Shown here piece by piece: positions 9,010-18,602 of a DNA stretch of 64,000 nucleotides. Every line of letters starts with the position of its first letter. The stretch's first letter is position 1. The notes under the pieces are model-generated. The model was given only the letters and a program-made list of their open reading frames with translations, was not told the DNA's origin and made no database searches. A program made the translations under genes and the position numbers. Where the stretch lies: NCBI GenBank assembly GCA_013287025.1, contig JABDEN010000003.1:1-64000 (forward strand). The letters are read 5' to 3'. The stretch comes from Gammaproteobacteria bacterium (GTDB lineage: Bacteria > Pseudomonadota > Gammaproteobacteria > DSM-16500).

Positions 9010-11259
9010 ATGAAATTAAGAACGAAAGTCATTCTTGCCATTATTTTTTGTTGGTCCATTATTCTCGGCAGTACTTACTTTGGTGCGATTAAGATTTTAG
9101 AAAAAAGTTATTCTGCGCTTGAAGATAAACGAATTCAAAATAATTTAAGTTTAGTGAATGAAGCGATCGAAAATCTCAAAGCAAAAAATGATGCAGTGAT
9201 TGCTACATGGTTTAACTGGGATACACTCTATGAATATATGGCAACTCCTTCGTATGAATTGAGTAATGATCAAAATAAAAATTTTTTTAATGACCTCATT
9301 ACGCCAGGTGCACTTAATAATTCTAACGTAGATCTTTATCTCGTCTTCGATACCAATGGCAATCTTATTTATGGAAAAGCATTAAATGAAAATAAAACGG
9401 TCGTCAATGAACCTTCGCCCGAAACGCTTCAGTTATTTACATCAAAAGGTGAATTTTGGAATATTATTATTCCATCACACGACAGTTCGGGTTTAATTTT
9501 AACTTCAAAAGGTATATTGGTATTATCCGCCCATCGAATATTACCTACGATCGGGGAAGGAGTATCGCGTGGAACCGGAATTATAGGCACTTATTTAACG
9601 GATGCCATTTGGAATAAAGTTAGCGCGGATTCAAAACTTGATTTGAAACTTTTTCCTTTATCTAATAAAAATCAATTGCATGATTTTAACCTCATTTTAG
9701 AAGAAGCATTACAACATCAATTTTATAAATTAAATAATGATGAAGATAATTTAAAAATATATACATTGCTAAAAGATATTAATGAAAAACCTATTGCAAT
9801 TATTCAAGTCATCGCAAAGCACAATTTACTTCTCTTAGGATTGCAAACTATTCGATATTTTAATTTTGCATTTGTGTTATTTGGATTGTTTTTTGCATTC
9901 ATTTTATTTTATCAATTCAGTTACCTTGTCATTAATCGATTAGATCGAATTAAAAATACTATTACTCAAATAATTAAAACTAAAAATTTTACATTAAAAA
10001 TCCCAGAAAAAGGTAAGGATGAAATTTCATTATTAACCAAAGAAACAAACAATCTTCTGTCCACCGTTAAAGAAATTGAGTCTCATTTAAATGATATTAT
10101 TAATTTTATGCCTTCCAGCATTCTTATTGTGAATAATGAATTTGTTGTCACAAATTTAAATGAATTAGCCTTGAAAGAATTGCATCTGCTTCGCGCAAAA
10201 GCGATCAATAAAAATTTATTTGATTTATATCCTTTCTTGATTGATTATAAAGAATCATTCGAAAAAAGTCTTAAGCTTAAAACACTGGAAAAAGTAAATA
10301 ATATTGTTGATGTTCATAATAAAAAGCATTATCACGCGATCATTTATCCACTGAAACAAAGTAATGATGCAAGTTTAAGTGTTCGCTTAGACGATATCAC
10401 TGAAAATATGCAGATTGAAACTTCCTTGATTGAACATGAACGTTTATCTGCCATCGGGGTTTTAACTGCCGGGTTTGCTCATGAAATCAATAATCCCGTT
10501 AATTTTATCACTTCATCAATTAATCCTTTAAAAAAAGATTTACAAATTTTGGAAGTTATCTGGAAAAAATATCAGGAATTAAAAAATAACGATAGCGATT
10601 CCATTTTACAAAACAAGATCGAAATAATCGAAAAATTTAAAAAAGAAGTCGATTATGATTATGTGATTGAAGAAATAATGCAACTCGTCGATGGTACGGT
10701 GGAAGGTATTCGACGGACAAATGAAATTACAAAAGACCTTAAATCTTATGCGAATGAAAATAAAAGCAGTTTTAAAAAAATGGATATTGAAAAAAATATT
10801 GATACGACTATTTCATTGTTAAAACCAAATTTCAAAAATAAAATTGTTATCACAACACAATATGGAAAAATACCTCAAATAGAAGGTATCAGTAGTAAGC
10901 TTAATCAAGTTTTTATGAATGTCATCGCTAATGCCATCGACGCTATTATTCCAAAGTTTGGAGAAATTATTATTAAAACAAAGAAAGAAGGTGATTATGT
11001 CAAAATTTTTATTAAAGATAATGGGGTGGGAATTAGCGATAGCAACATTACTAAAATTTTCGATCCCTTTTTTACGACGAAAAGCGTAGGAAAAGGCACA
11101 GGCCTTGGACTATCAATTACATTATCTATTGTTCAAGATCATAGTGGTAATATTGAAGTCATCAGTAAAGAAGGAAAGGGTGCTGAATTTATTATTACAC
11201 TACCCATCACACATGCCAAACAGACGGTTTCAAAAACCACGGAAAATTTAAGTGTATGA
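9010..11259 (+). CDS. CHASE4-HAMP-PAS sensor histidine kinase
   Basis: A 749-residue complete membrane histidine kinase. A membrane helix near 7-31 is followed by a periplasmic CHASE4 domain (ATWFNWDTLYEYM), a second helix near 285-308, HAMP, and PAS (about 365-470). A HisKA-type helix follows with the H box GFAHEINNPVNF, and then an HATPase domain with N box VIANAIDAI, G1 box DNGVGISD, F box FDPFFTTK and G2 box GKGTGLGLSI. The first 40 residues are plainly paralogous to the divergent sensor at 7022-8794 (both begin MKL-TKV-LAIIF). No response regulator gene follows; the REC-kinase across the divergent promoter is the nearest candidate partner. Confidence 0.9.
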   Translation: MKLRTKVILAIIFCWSIILGSTYFGAIKILEKSYSALEDKRIQNNLSLVNEAIENLKAKNDAVIATWFNWDTLYEYMATPSYELSNDQNKNFFNDLITPGALNNSNVDLYLVFDTNGNLIYGKALNENKTVVNEPSPETLQLFTSKGEFWNIIIPSHDSSGLILTSKGILVLSAHRILPTIGEGVSRGTGIIGTYLTDAIWNKVSADSKLDLKLFPLSNKNQLHDFNLILEEALQHQFYKLNNDEDNLKIYTLLKDINEKPIAIIQVIAKHNLLLLGLQTIRYFNFAFVLFGLFFAFILFYQFSYLVINRLDRIKNTITQIIKTKNFTLKIPEKGKDEISLLTKETNNLLSTVKEIESHLNDIINFMPSSILIVNNEFVVTNLNELALKELHLLRAKAINKNLFDLYPFLIDYKESFEKSLKLKTLEKVNNIVDVHNKKHYHAIIYPLKQSNDASLSVRLDDITENMQIETSLIEHERLSAIGVLTAGFAHEINNPVNFITSSINPLKKDLQILEVIWKKYQELKNNDSDSILQNKIEIIEKFKKEVDYDYVIEEIMQLVDGTVEGIRRTNEITKDLKSYANENKSSFKKMDIEKNIDTTISLLKPNFKNKIVITTQYGKIPQIEGISSKLNQVFMNVIANAIDAIIPKFGEIIIKTKKEGDYVKIFIKDNGVGISDSNITKIFDPFFTTKSVGKGTGLGLSITLSIVQDHSGNIEVISKEGKGAEFIITLPITHAKQTVSKTTENLSV

Positions 11260-11363
11260 TATATTAGACCATTCAAAGCGAATGTTTTAATTTTTAGCAC
11301 TATTCAAACACGAAAAATACAAATATAATAATGAAGATTTTTTCATAAGAAAGAGCAACAAGC

Positions 11364-12236
11364 ATGAGTTGGTTTAAAAAATTATTACCCTCTCGCATCC
11401 GTACCGAAGCGATCAGCAAAAAAGGCGTTCCAGAAGGACTCTGGTCTAAATGCGATAAATGTGGCGCGGTTTTATATCGATCCGAGCTTGAGCGTAATTT
11501 AGAAGTATGCCCTAAATGTCAATATCACATGCGAATTTCTGCGCGTAAACGCTTAGAATATTTCTTAGATCCAGAAGCGCAGATTGAATTAGGCGCTGAT
11601 ATTTTACCGATAGACTATTTAAAGTTTAAAGATTTAAAAAAATATAAAGACCGCATAGCAGCGGCTCAAAAAGCCACCGGCGAAAAAGAAGCCTTAATTG
11701 TCATGCGGGGCCAGGTGCTAGGTCTACCGCTTGTTACCGCGGCTTTTGAATATGGCTTCATCGGCGGTTCTATGGGTACCGCAGTTGGTGAAAGGTTTAT
11801 TCGAGGCGTTAATACGTCACTAGAATTCAATATCCCATTTGTATGTTTTTCAGCCAGTGGTGGCGCAAGAATGCAAGAAGCATTGTTGTCTTTAATGCAA
11901 ATGGCCAAAGTTAGCGCGGCCCTTGCTCGACTTTCTGAAAATGGAATACCTTATATTTCCGTTTTAACAGATCCTACCATGGGCGGAGTCTCCGCGAGCC
12001 TTGCGATGCTCGGAGACGTTATTGTCGCAGAACCCAAAGCGCTTATCGGTTTTGCGGGCCCCCGTGTGATAGAACAAACCGTACGGGAAAAGTTACCAGA
12101 AGGGTTCCAAAGCAGCGAATTTTTGCTTCAACATGGTGCCATTGACATGATTGTCGCTAGAGGGGACATGCGCCGCATTCTCGCGAGAATACTGGCGAAA
12201 CTGACACGTCAAAGAGCGATTGATCAAATAGCGTAA
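11364..12236 (+). CDS. accD: Acetyl-CoA carboxylase carboxyltransferase subunit beta
   Basis: Beta subunit of the carboxyltransferase that makes malonyl-CoA for fatty-acid synthesis; it partners with AccA, which is not in this window. The 290-residue protein has the N-terminal zinc ribbon with four cysteines (CDKCGAVLY and CPKCQYHM, residues 31-53). It then has the crotonase-fold carboxyltransferase core with [19 protein letters not shown] and [18 protein letters not shown]. It is followed 34 bases later by the SPOR protein. The folC gene that commonly lies between accD and dedD in gammaproteobacteria is missing. Confidence 0.96.
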   Translation: MSWFKKLLPSRIRTEAISKKGVPEGLWSKCDKCGAVLYRSELERNLEVCPKCQYHMRISARKRLEYFLDPEAQIELGADILPIDYLKFKDLKKYKDRIAAAQKATGEKEALIVMRGQVLGLPLVTAAFEYGFIGGSMGTAVGERFIRGVNTSLEFNIPFVCFSASGGARMQEALLSLMQMAKVSAALARLSENGIPYISVLTDPTMGGVSASLAMLGDVIVAEPKALIGFAGPRVIEQTVREKLPEGFQSSEFLLQHGAIDMIVARGDMRRILARILAKLTRQRAIDQIA

Positions 12237-12270
12237 CATTTAACATTTTTTTAACTTTTGAGGTACATTT

Positions 12271-13119
12271 ATGGATAAAAAAAGGACACAAAGGATACTA
12301 GGTATTCTCGTCATTATTGCCCTGGTAATCATTCTTTTCCCATTACTTTCTGGAAAAAGTGAACAACCGACCGGCGATACCACCGCATTAAAAAATCCGC
12401 AATTTCCTGAACCACCGCCACCACCTTCGGCGATTGCTGCGGAAGATAACACTCAGGATAACGCACAAGATAGTACCCAAGACGTCACGCCTTCTGTACC
12501 TACAGATACCACAGCATCTGCAAATCCAGGCACAAACCCTGATGAAGAAAATACAGTAGCGCCGCAAGATCTCTCCCAAGCGACGCCTAACTCTCCTCTT
12601 CCAGAAGCACAAACGTCAGAAGATGTCGCGCCTGCCATTTCCATGGATATGAAAAATCGTCCTAATACCGAAATCAGCGCGTTACAACCTAGCACGAGTG
12701 CCAATGCTCCTGCAGCGGCTCCTCCCGTTAAAATAATGGATGCACCCGAAAAAGTCATCGAAAATGCGACTCCTCCTAAAGCGAAAGCCGTTGTTTCTCA
12801 AAAAAAACGTATTTCTGATCCCACTAAATCAGTGCATAAAACTGAAAAAGATTTAGCACAATTAACTGCAAAAGCTTGGGTTGTGCAAATGGGTAGCTTT
12901 AAAGATAAATCCAATGCAAAACATCTCGCTGATACTTTGCGTTCAGCAGGTTACAAAGCGTTTACCCATGATGTCAAATCCCGAAATGGTACGATGCGTA
13001 CACGCGTTTACATTGGACCGGAATATAAACAAACCGCTGCCATGAATTTATCAACAAAAATCGAGCAAGAAATGATGTTGCATGGGATCATTGTGGCTTA
13101 TCAGCCGTTGACGATGTAA
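12271..13119 (+). CDS. SPOR-domain membrane protein (DedD-like)
   Basis: A 282-residue bitopic inner-membrane protein. A short basic cytoplasmic N-terminus is followed by one membrane helix (about residues 8-27), a long Pro/Thr/Ala-rich periplasmic linker (about 35-175) and a C-terminal SPOR domain (about 200-282, AWVVQMGSFKDKSNAKHLAD). SPOR domains bind denuded peptidoglycan at the division septum. The position after accD matches dedD of other gammaproteobacteria, though the linker cannot confirm orthology. GAGGT lies before the ATG. A repeat element starts 6 bases after the stop and may end the transcript. Confidence 0.82.
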   Translation: MDKKRTQRILGILVIIALVIILFPLLSGKSEQPTGDTTALKNPQFPEPPPPPSAIAAEDNTQDNAQDSTQDVTPSVPTDTTASANPGTNPDEENTVAPQDLSQATPNSPLPEAQTSEDVAPAISMDMKNRPNTEISALQPSTSANAPAAAPPVKIMDAPEKVIENATPPKAKAVVSQKKRISDPTKSVHKTEKDLAQLTAKAWVVQMGSFKDKSNAKHLADTLRSAGYKAFTHDVKSRNGTMRTRVYIGPEYKQTAAMNLSTKIEQEMMLHGIIVAYQPLTM

Positions 13120-13125
13120 AGACTG

Positions 13126-13211
13126 TGTCATCCTGAGCGTAGCGAAGGATCAGTTTACGACCCGCATTTAGGTGGTGAATTAAACCGATCCTTCACTTCG
13201 TTCAGGATGAC
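13126..13211. repeat. Inverted-repeat element, family R2
   Basis: Begins TGTCATCCTGAGCG and ends with the inverted form CTTCGTTCAGGATGACC; arms of about 28 bases with a few mismatches. It lies between the SPOR gene and yjbQ, and its right end comes 23 bases before the yjbQ start. Other copies lie at 19196 and 35669. Confidence 0.85.
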
Positions 13212-13234
13212 CCCTGAATTATGCAGGAGCCAGC

Positions 13235-13651
13235 TTGACGCTCACCCAAGAAAGCTTTACCGTTTCCACTCCCGGCCGTGGTTTAATCGATATCACGTCC
13301 GTACTCAATGAAATCATTGCTAAAAAAAATATAACAGAAGGCCTCTGTAATATCTTTTTACATCACACGAGCGCTTCTCTTACGTTATGCGAAAATTTCG
13401 ATCCAACAGTACAAAAAGATCTCGAATCTTTTATGCAAAAATTGATACCGGATGGTGATCCTTTATTTCAACATGTTGAAGAAGGCCCTGATGACATGCC
13501 GTCCCATGTACGAAGTGTACTAACTCAGAATTCAATTAGTATCCCAATTCAAGGGAAAAAATTAGCGCTAGGAAGATGGCAGGGGATTTATCTCTGGGAA
13601 CATCGTTTTAAATCCTATGAACGACGTATGACCATTTCAATTATTGGTTAA
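13235..13651 (+). CDS. yjbQ: YjbQ/UPF0047 family protein
   Basis: A 138-residue single-domain protein of the UPF0047 family, with HHTSASLTLCENFDP, the conserved DMPSHVRS segment and LGRWQGIYLWEHR. Family members form trimers with a metal-like His/Asp pocket, and some have weak thiamin-phosphate synthase activity; the physiological role is unsettled. The start is a TTG at 13235, preceded by AGGAG with 5-base spacing. The upstream ATG at 13221 is closed by a stop after five codons. Confidence 0.88.
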   Translation: MTLTQESFTVSTPGRGLIDITSVLNEIIAKKNITEGLCNIFLHHTSASLTLCENFDPTVQKDLESFMQKLIPDGDPLFQHVEEGPDDMPSHVRSVLTQNSISIPIQGKKLALGRWQGIYLWEHRFKSYERRMTISIIG

Positions 13652-13673
13652 AAATAAGCCGTCATTGCGACAT

Positions 13674-14537
13674 CTATTTAATAGCATCAACAAGAGCTGA
13701 AAAATATAGCGGCGTTTCATATCGCGGGTACCAAGCGAGTGATAGGGTGTTTTCGTAAACTTTACCTTCGTTCAAAATAATTAATTGTTTTTCTTGAATA
13801 TAAGGCTGACTAAATTCCTCCGTTAATACGCCATATCCATAACCTGCGATCAACATCATAGCGAGTGCATCGGTTCTATTGGCAAAATGACGCTCATGTT
13901 TTGCAAAATCAAACAAATCAAAATATCTTAAATAATGAAAAGTCATTTGATCAAAAAAATCGTAATCTATGATCCGTTCTTTTTGCAGAATATCTTGCAA
14001 CGTTCGGTCTTTCCATTGTTCGCAACAAACCAAAACATATTTTTCAGGTTTTAAAATTTTCTGATCCATTTCTGCTGTCACATCTTCTTTTCGCACTACT
14101 GCTAATTGACTATCACCAGAAATGAGCGAGCGCACACGCGAATCCAAATCGTTAATATCAAATTGCATTAATAAATTAGGAAAAGAGTGAAGAACAGAAA
14201 AACATTGTGAAATAATACGTGAGCGCATGATACTACTTGGACCTGTAATACAGATACGAACTTCTGAATCATGTCCCGCACCTCTAATTTTTGCGAGCGC
14301 TTCACCTTCAAGTTCATGCACTGCCTGACAATAACGCAATAATGCTTCGCCTTCTTGCGTCAATAACATACCGCGTCGTCCGCGAATAAATAAAGTAGTT
14401 TGTAATTTTGCTTCTAAAGTCCGAATACGTTGTGTGACTGCAGTTTGTGTAATATGAATTGCTTTCGCCGCCGCATGGACGGTTTTAAGTTTCGCAACCG
14501 CAACAAAAGCTTGTAAAGACGGACTTAACAAACTCAT
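13674..14537 (-). CDS. LysR-family transcriptional regulator
   Basis: A 287-residue regulator. Its N-terminal winged helix-turn-helix (about residues 5-64, AAAKAIHITQTAVTQRIRTL) is followed by a type-2 periplasmic-binding-like sensor domain. It resembles the ArgP/IciA branch in its helix-turn-helix, but I cannot assign the ligand. Its ATG overlaps the stop of lpxH by 4 bases, so it is read from the lpxH transcript. No obvious target gene is adjacent. Confidence 0.83.
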   Translation of the reverse strand: MSLLSPSLQAFVAVAKLKTVHAAAKAIHITQTAVTQRIRTLEAKLQTTLFIRGRRGMLLTQEGEALLRYCQAVHELEGEALAKIRGAGHDSEVRICITGPSSIMRSRIISQCFSVLHSFPNLLMQFDINDLDSRVRSLISGDSQLAVVRKEDVTAEMDQKILKPEKYVLVCCEQWKDRTLQDILQKERIIDYDFFDQMTFHYLRYFDLFDFAKHERHFANRTDALAMMLIAGYGYGVLTEEFSQPYIQEKQLIILNEGKVYENTLSLAWYPRYETPLYFSALVDAIK

Positions 14538-15259
14538 AGGGGTATTTCCAAAAATTCATTTTTTCCATCAGAGTTTAAGATCAATGCATTTCCTTTATCG
14601 TGCCAAGCACCCAAAACCGTTCTGACATATTGTTTTCCATGAGATTCGAAATGATGAATGCGTGGTCGGTGCGTATGACCGTGAATAAGAGAAAAAACAT
14701 TGTGTTTTTGCATCACTCGCAAAACTTCTGATTCCGTAACATCCATAATATATTCAGGCAAGGTACTGACATGCGCAAGACTTGCTTCACGATATCTTTT
14801 CGCCATTTCTTGCCGGACTTTTAATGGTTTTAACAAAAACAATTTTTGCATAAACCAATTACGTGCTTTTTTTCGAAACTTTATATATTTCACATCCTGC
14901 GTACAAAGGGTATCTCCATGCATCATTAAAGTGGGCGTGCCATAAACATCGGTGACAAATTCATCTGGCAGTAGTTGGCAACCGGTAGCTTTTAAAAAAC
15001 GTTTGCCTATCAAAAAATCGCGATTGCCATGCATGAAATAAATGGGGAATCCTTTATTTGTCTCCGTTTTTAGCGCCCTAATAATACTTTGGTGAAAGGC
15101 AGAATCATCATCATCGCCAATCCAGGACTCGAAAAAATCCCCTAAAATATAAAGGGCTTCGGCATGCTTTGCATCCGTTTGCAGAAATTTTAGAAATAAC
15201 TCATTGATTTCTGGTCGGTTTTCTTGCAAATGAAGGTCGGAAATAACAATTATGGACAT
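14534..15259 (-). CDS. lpxH: UDP-2,3-diacylglucosamine diphosphatase
   Basis: Hydrolyses UDP-2,3-diacylglucosamine to lipid X in lipid A synthesis, so the cell makes a lipopolysaccharide-type outer membrane. The calcineurin-like metal motifs are all visible: SDLHL at residues 6-10, GDFFESWIGDDD, MHGNRDFLIGKRF, MHGDTLCTQD and HGHTHRP. I start at the ATG at 15259-15257, which follows GGTGA at a proper distance and puts the first metal motif at the expected place. A longer in-frame start eight codons upstream lacks such support. It is coupled to the downstream lysR gene by an ATGA overlap. Confidence 0.93.
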   Translation of the reverse strand: MSIIVISDLHLQENRPEINELFLKFLQTDAKHAEALYILGDFFESWIGDDDDSAFHQSIIRALKTETNKGFPIYFMHGNRDFLIGKRFLKATGCQLLPDEFVTDVYGTPTLMMHGDTLCTQDVKYIKFRKKARNWFMQKLFLLKPLKVRQEMAKRYREASLAHVSTLPEYIMDVTESEVLRVMQKHNVFSLIHGHTHRPRIHHFESHGKQYVRTVLGAWHDKGNALILNSDGKNEFLEIPL

Positions 15260-15339
15260 ATTATGGTCACCAAAATCGCACAAAATCTTAATTTTATTCT
15301 ATACTTAAATAATGGAAATAGAAAATCGAGGAGGAGGCT

Positions 15340-15864
15340 ATGGCCTTGTTACATCAATCCAACTCCGTTCAATTATGGCATGATCTTATCACAGATGCAG
15401 AAAAAATCTGCGATATTTCCTTAAAAGAAGAGGTTGAATCATACCTGGTTTTTTTATTAATACGTTATGTTGCGTCTCCTGATATTGCCAAAAGGATTAT
15501 CGCCACAGAATTTTTGCAAGGCGTTCAATTAACACGCAATATGCGTGAAATAGCACTTCAGGGCGTTGGGGATAAATGTTTACTAATGTCAGGTTTATTC
15601 CCAACCATTGCGAAAAAAAGATTGGTTAAAATCAGCTATTTTGTCAAATTAGGGCAATCTTCCTATGCCACTATTTCTAAAACACAAAATGATATCTATA
15701 GCTTACTTGCTCATCAATTCGTCCCTTTGATGGACATTTTACAGTCAGTCAAAAACCACGATTTATTACCGCTCGATGCCTACGAACTCTGGAATGAGAC
15801 AGGAAGCCAACGCGCCTTCACACTTTTGAAAAAATATAGCGTTCATAAATCCCCCAAACAATGA
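15340..15864 (+). CDS. Conserved hypothetical protein upstream of adk
   Basis: A 174-residue, mostly helical soluble protein with no motif I can name. Features include EVESYLVFLLIRYVA near residue 29, a basic stretch IAKKRLVKISYFVKLGQSSYAT, and a lysine-rich tail. It has no signal peptide or membrane helix. AGGAGG 5 bases before the ATG gives a strong start. It is transcribed away from lpxH and precedes adk by about 160 bases, with a long hairpin between. The even codon use and the strong ribosome site suggest a real housekeeping-type gene. Confidence 0.72.
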   Translation: MALLHQSNSVQLWHDLITDAEKICDISLKEEVESYLVFLLIRYVASPDIAKRIIATEFLQGVQLTRNMREIALQGVGDKCLLMSGLFPTIAKKRLVKISYFVKLGQSSYATISKTQNDIYSLLAHQFVPLMDILQSVKNHDLLPLDAYELWNETGSQRAFTLLKKYSVHKSPKQ

Positions 15865-15917
15865 AGTGGGTATTGTTTATATTTCACTAGCCTTTGATGG
15901 CCCTTTTTTACTAAAAT

Positions 15918-15990
15918 ATACCCATCGCGCTTCAAGATGTGAGATTTTAACGCCGATGTTAAAAATTGCATCTTGAAGCGTGATGGGTAT
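15918..15990. repeat. Long hairpin upstream of adk
   Basis: Inverted arms of 22 bases at 15918-15939 and 15969-15990 with one mismatch, separated by a 29-base loop. It ends 35 bases before the adk start. It could be a terminator or leader structure, or another member of the dispersed inverted repeats; no further copy is seen in this window. Confidence 0.75.
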
Positions 15991-16025
15991 AGACTATATT
16001 TTTCAATTCTGGAGCATAACAATAA

Positions 16026-16688
16026 ATGCGCGTCGTTTTACTCGGCTGCCCGGGTGTTGGTAAGGGCACACAAGCAAAATTAATCAGCAAACATTATGAT
16101 ATTCCACAAATTTCAACTGGCGATATTTTGCGAACTGCAGTTGCAGCTAAAACCGAACTGGGTCTCAAAGTAAAAAAAACCATGGATGAAGGTCATCTCG
16201 TATCAGATGACATTATGATTGAATTAGTAAAGGAACGCATAGCGGCACCTGATTGCAAAAAAGGTTTTTTATTAGATGGATTTCCGAGAACCATTCCGCA
16301 AGCCGAAAGCCTTCAAAAAAATCACATCGATATCGATTATGTGATAGAAATTAAAGTATCAGATGAAGAAATTATTAAACGTTTAACGGGTCGTTTAGTG
16401 CATCCCGCTTCCAATCGTATTTATCATATTCTTTATAACCCTCCAAAAATTGCAGGGAAAGATGACATCACTGGCGAAGATCTCATTCAACGCCCTGATG
16501 ACGAAGAAAATACCGTACGTCGACGTTTAACTGTTTTTCATGAATTAACGCGCCCTTTAATTGAATATTATAAAAATTCTCACAAAACACACTTTATTTC
16601 CATTGATGGGATAGGAGAGGTGGATGAAGTCAAAAATCGAATTTTTGCAGCACTAGAAACACCGCGGGAGAAGACATCTTTATTTTAA
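16026..16688 (+). CDS. adk: Adenylate kinase
   Basis: Interconverts ATP + AMP and 2 ADP. The 220-residue long-form enzyme has the P-loop GCPGVGKG at 7-14, the AMP-site segment [19 protein letters not shown], and a full LID domain (about 122-160, [13 protein letters not shown] with [14 protein letters not shown]) that lacks the zinc cysteines, as in most Gram-negative enzymes. GGAG precedes the ATG. The DUF2147 gene follows 13 bases downstream. Confidence 0.97.
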   Translation: MRVVLLGCPGVGKGTQAKLISKHYDIPQISTGDILRTAVAAKTELGLKVKKTMDEGHLVSDDIMIELVKERIAAPDCKKGFLLDGFPRTIPQAESLQKNHIDIDYVIEIKVSDEEIIKRLTGRLVHPASNRIYHILYNPPKIAGKDDITGEDLIQRPDDEENTVRRRLTVFHELTRPLIEYYKNSHKTHFISIDGIGEVDEVKNRIFAALETPREKTSLF

Positions 16689-16701
16689 AGGAGTAAAAAC
16701 C

Positions 16702-17178
16702 ATGGAACGAAAGCTACTGTTATCTCTGTTCTTCGGAGTATTTTGTATTTTAATCTCCATAGTGACACATGCAGCGGAAGTATCGATGCAATCACCCATT
16801 GGTTACTGGAAAACCGTTGATGAAGTCACTGGTAAACCAAAAAGCATCGTGCAAATATGGAGAACAAATGACAACAAATTGATGGGAAAAGTCATTAAAG
16901 TTTTTGCTAAAGATTCAAAAAAATCTTCGATTTGCACAAAATGCACTGGGGAAAATTTAAATCAGCCAATTGTAGGCATGGTAATTATTTCTGGATTACA
17001 AGCCAAAGAAAAGCAATGGATCAATGGAGAAATTCTTGATCCTGAAAACGGAAAAAAATATAGCTGCAATCTCCGCACTTTAGAAAACGGCAAACGATTA
17101 CATGTTCGTGGATATGTTGGATTACCATTATTGGGTCGATCACAAACATGGGAACGCGTGGATTTGATGTCGGGTTAG
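16702..17178 (+). CDS. Secreted DUF2147 family protein
   Basis: A 158-residue exported protein. A cleavable signal peptide with cut after THAA (about residue 25) precedes a beta-rich DUF2147 domain: SPIGYWKTVDEVTGKPKSIV, a CTKC pair near 72-75, and the family's closing G-VGLPLLGRSQTWERV. Function is unknown for the family; members are small periplasmic or secreted proteins. AAAGGAG lies before the ATG. It probably shares a transcript with adk. An R1 repeat begins 6 bases after the stop. Confidence 0.82.
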   Translation: MERKLLLSLFFGVFCILISIVTHAAEVSMQSPIGYWKTVDEVTGKPKSIVQIWRTNDNKLMGKVIKVFAKDSKKSSICTKCTGENLNQPIVGMVIISGLQAKEKQWINGEILDPENGKKYSCNLRTLENGKRLHVRGYVGLPLLGRSQTWERVDLMSG

Positions 17179-17184
17179 AAACTT

Positions 17185-17264
17185 TGTCATGCCAGCATGC
17201 TTTCCGCTTCCATCCAGTTGGCATCTAGCGGAGCTCCTTAGATGCCCAACATGCTGGCATGACA
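17185..17264. repeat. Inverted-repeat element, family R1
   Basis: Outer arms carry the TGTCATGCCAGCATGC core and its inverse (about 17 bases, one mismatch); inner arms contain the GGCATCTA/GATGCC part. It lies between the convergent DUF2147 and lipase genes, where it could also act as a shared transcription end. Confidence 0.85.
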
Positions 17265-17271
17265 GCCCAAA

Positions 17272-18300
17272 CTATTCCCCTAAAGTGCTAACTATAATTT
17301 TTCCTAAAACTTTGTGAATAACCGCTGTTGGATGCATATCATCCCAAAAAAGATAATCATCTGGATTTGAACAAGGTTCTAAATTGTCATTTTGCGAATA
17401 AGCATTTTTAAATGTAGGATTTGCAAGAATCATTTCGCTCAAATTATTCAGTTCGATATTTTTACCTAAAATCGTTCCGATATGATTTTCGCTTAACGCT
17501 TTCATCACTTCTGATTTATCTCGTCCTAACATATCACCCATCCAACAAGACCCTGTTAAATTAGTAATGTGCGTACCATATTCTTGATTATAAACATCTG
17601 GGTTTTTTAAAATATCTAAGAAAATATTATAAACATCGACATAGATAAATTCTGCATTTGGATATTGCACTCGTAAGTTTTTAACAGCAGCATCAAGTTT
17701 TTGATTATGCAGTCGACTAAGTCTCCCTAAACGTTCTTCCATATTATTATTGTGCGCAAACGGAATTTGTGACAAATCAGGTAAATTGAGAATAAAAAAG
17801 CGTTTACCGCCACTGTTTAAAACGGTCGTCACCGCCCACATCATTTTTTGGACGACTTGATCCGTTAATAAATCGATATCTTCCATGCGCTCATATAAAT
17901 AATCATTCGCGCCAATCCAAAGACCATACACGGTTTGACTTTTATCTTTATTTTTGGAATGTAATAAATAACTTTCAATTTCTTCACTCAAAAGAACGGG
18001 GGCAATAAAACTATCGGTTCTTAGATGATGTAAAATAGCAGTAGCACCACCGTAAGCATAATTGGAATAGGAAGCAAAAGATTTTTGATAATAATAATTT
18101 CCGATATATTCTGCCCACGTTGGTCCATTTGAAAATCTTCCAAGATAATAAGGTGGAGACTTAGGGAGAATTTTTAAATAGCGATATAAGTTACCATCAT
18201 CACTTAAACTATCCCCAAAAAAAACCACTTCTTTTATTGGGCTTGCAAAAATATTGGTACAAAAGAAAATAAGAAATAAAAAGAGAAAAAACTTTTTCAT
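17272..18300 (-). CDS. Secreted GDSL-family lipase/acyltransferase (GCAT/PlaC-like)
   Basis: A 342-residue SGNH hydrolase with a signal peptide (cut near residue 19 after IFA). Block I is VFFGDSLSDDGN with the nucleophile Ser, followed by GRFSNGPTWAEY; block III is WIGANDYL; block V is WDDMHPT with the catalytic Asp and His. This arrangement matches the GDSL phospholipase and glycerophospholipid-cholesterol acyltransferase group, which includes the Legionella PlaA/PlaC/PlaD enzymes that act on host lipids. Two C-terminal-half cysteines (CWMGD and EPCSNPD) may form the disulphide known in this group. Substrate is not decided by sequence. Confidence 0.85.
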   Translation of the reverse strand: MKKFFLFLFLIFFCTNIFASPIKEVVFFGDSLSDDGNLYRYLKILPKSPPYYLGRFSNGPTWAEYIGNYYYQKSFASYSNYAYGGATAILHHLRTDSFIAPVLLSEEIESYLLHSKNKDKSQTVYGLWIGANDYLYERMEDIDLLTDQVVQKMMWAVTTVLNSGGKRFFILNLPDLSQIPFAHNNNMEERLGRLSRLHNQKLDAAVKNLRVQYPNAEFIYVDVYNIFLDILKNPDVYNQEYGTHITNLTGSCWMGDMLGRDKSEVMKALSENHIGTILGKNIELNNLSEMILANPTFKNAYSQNDNLEPCSNPDDYLFWDDMHPTAVIHKVLGKIIVSTLGE

Positions 18301-18602
18301 AAAAAAAAAGACTCCATGTCAAAAAGAAGTCTTAATATACAGAAAATAGCAATGAAAGTCGCGATTTTTAATTTCGAAATATTCTATTCGGCTCCTAGAA
18401 ATTGATTCGAACTCGCTGTTTGACTACAGCATTGTGACGCATAAAAAATTCCTTTTATTTTCAACTTACTTTCAATTTTATTTCATTAAAAAAAACCATC
18501 TAATAATAAACTGATCAATATTTATACCTACTGAATCTCCTAAAACATAGTAAAATAATGAGAAGAGCACTATAAAAATATTTGATGACAAAGGAGATAG
18601 TC
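18301..18602. other. Intergenic region, promoters only
   Basis: About 300 AT-rich bases between the divergent lipase and Hpt genes. A stretch near 18404-18420 resembles a tRNA T-loop (GTTCGAATC on the minus strand), but its stem does not pair and no cloverleaf can be drawn. Nothing else is seen. Confidence 0.6.

Noticed and set aside
12236..12271. folC expected between accD and the SPOR gene
   Set aside because: It is simply absent here; it may be elsewhere in the genome, so no loss is claimed.
18395..18425. tRNA-like T-loop (GTTCGAATC) on the minus strand
   Set aside because: The T-stem does not pair and no acceptor, D or anticodon arm can be drawn, so it is not called as tRNA or as an attachment site.
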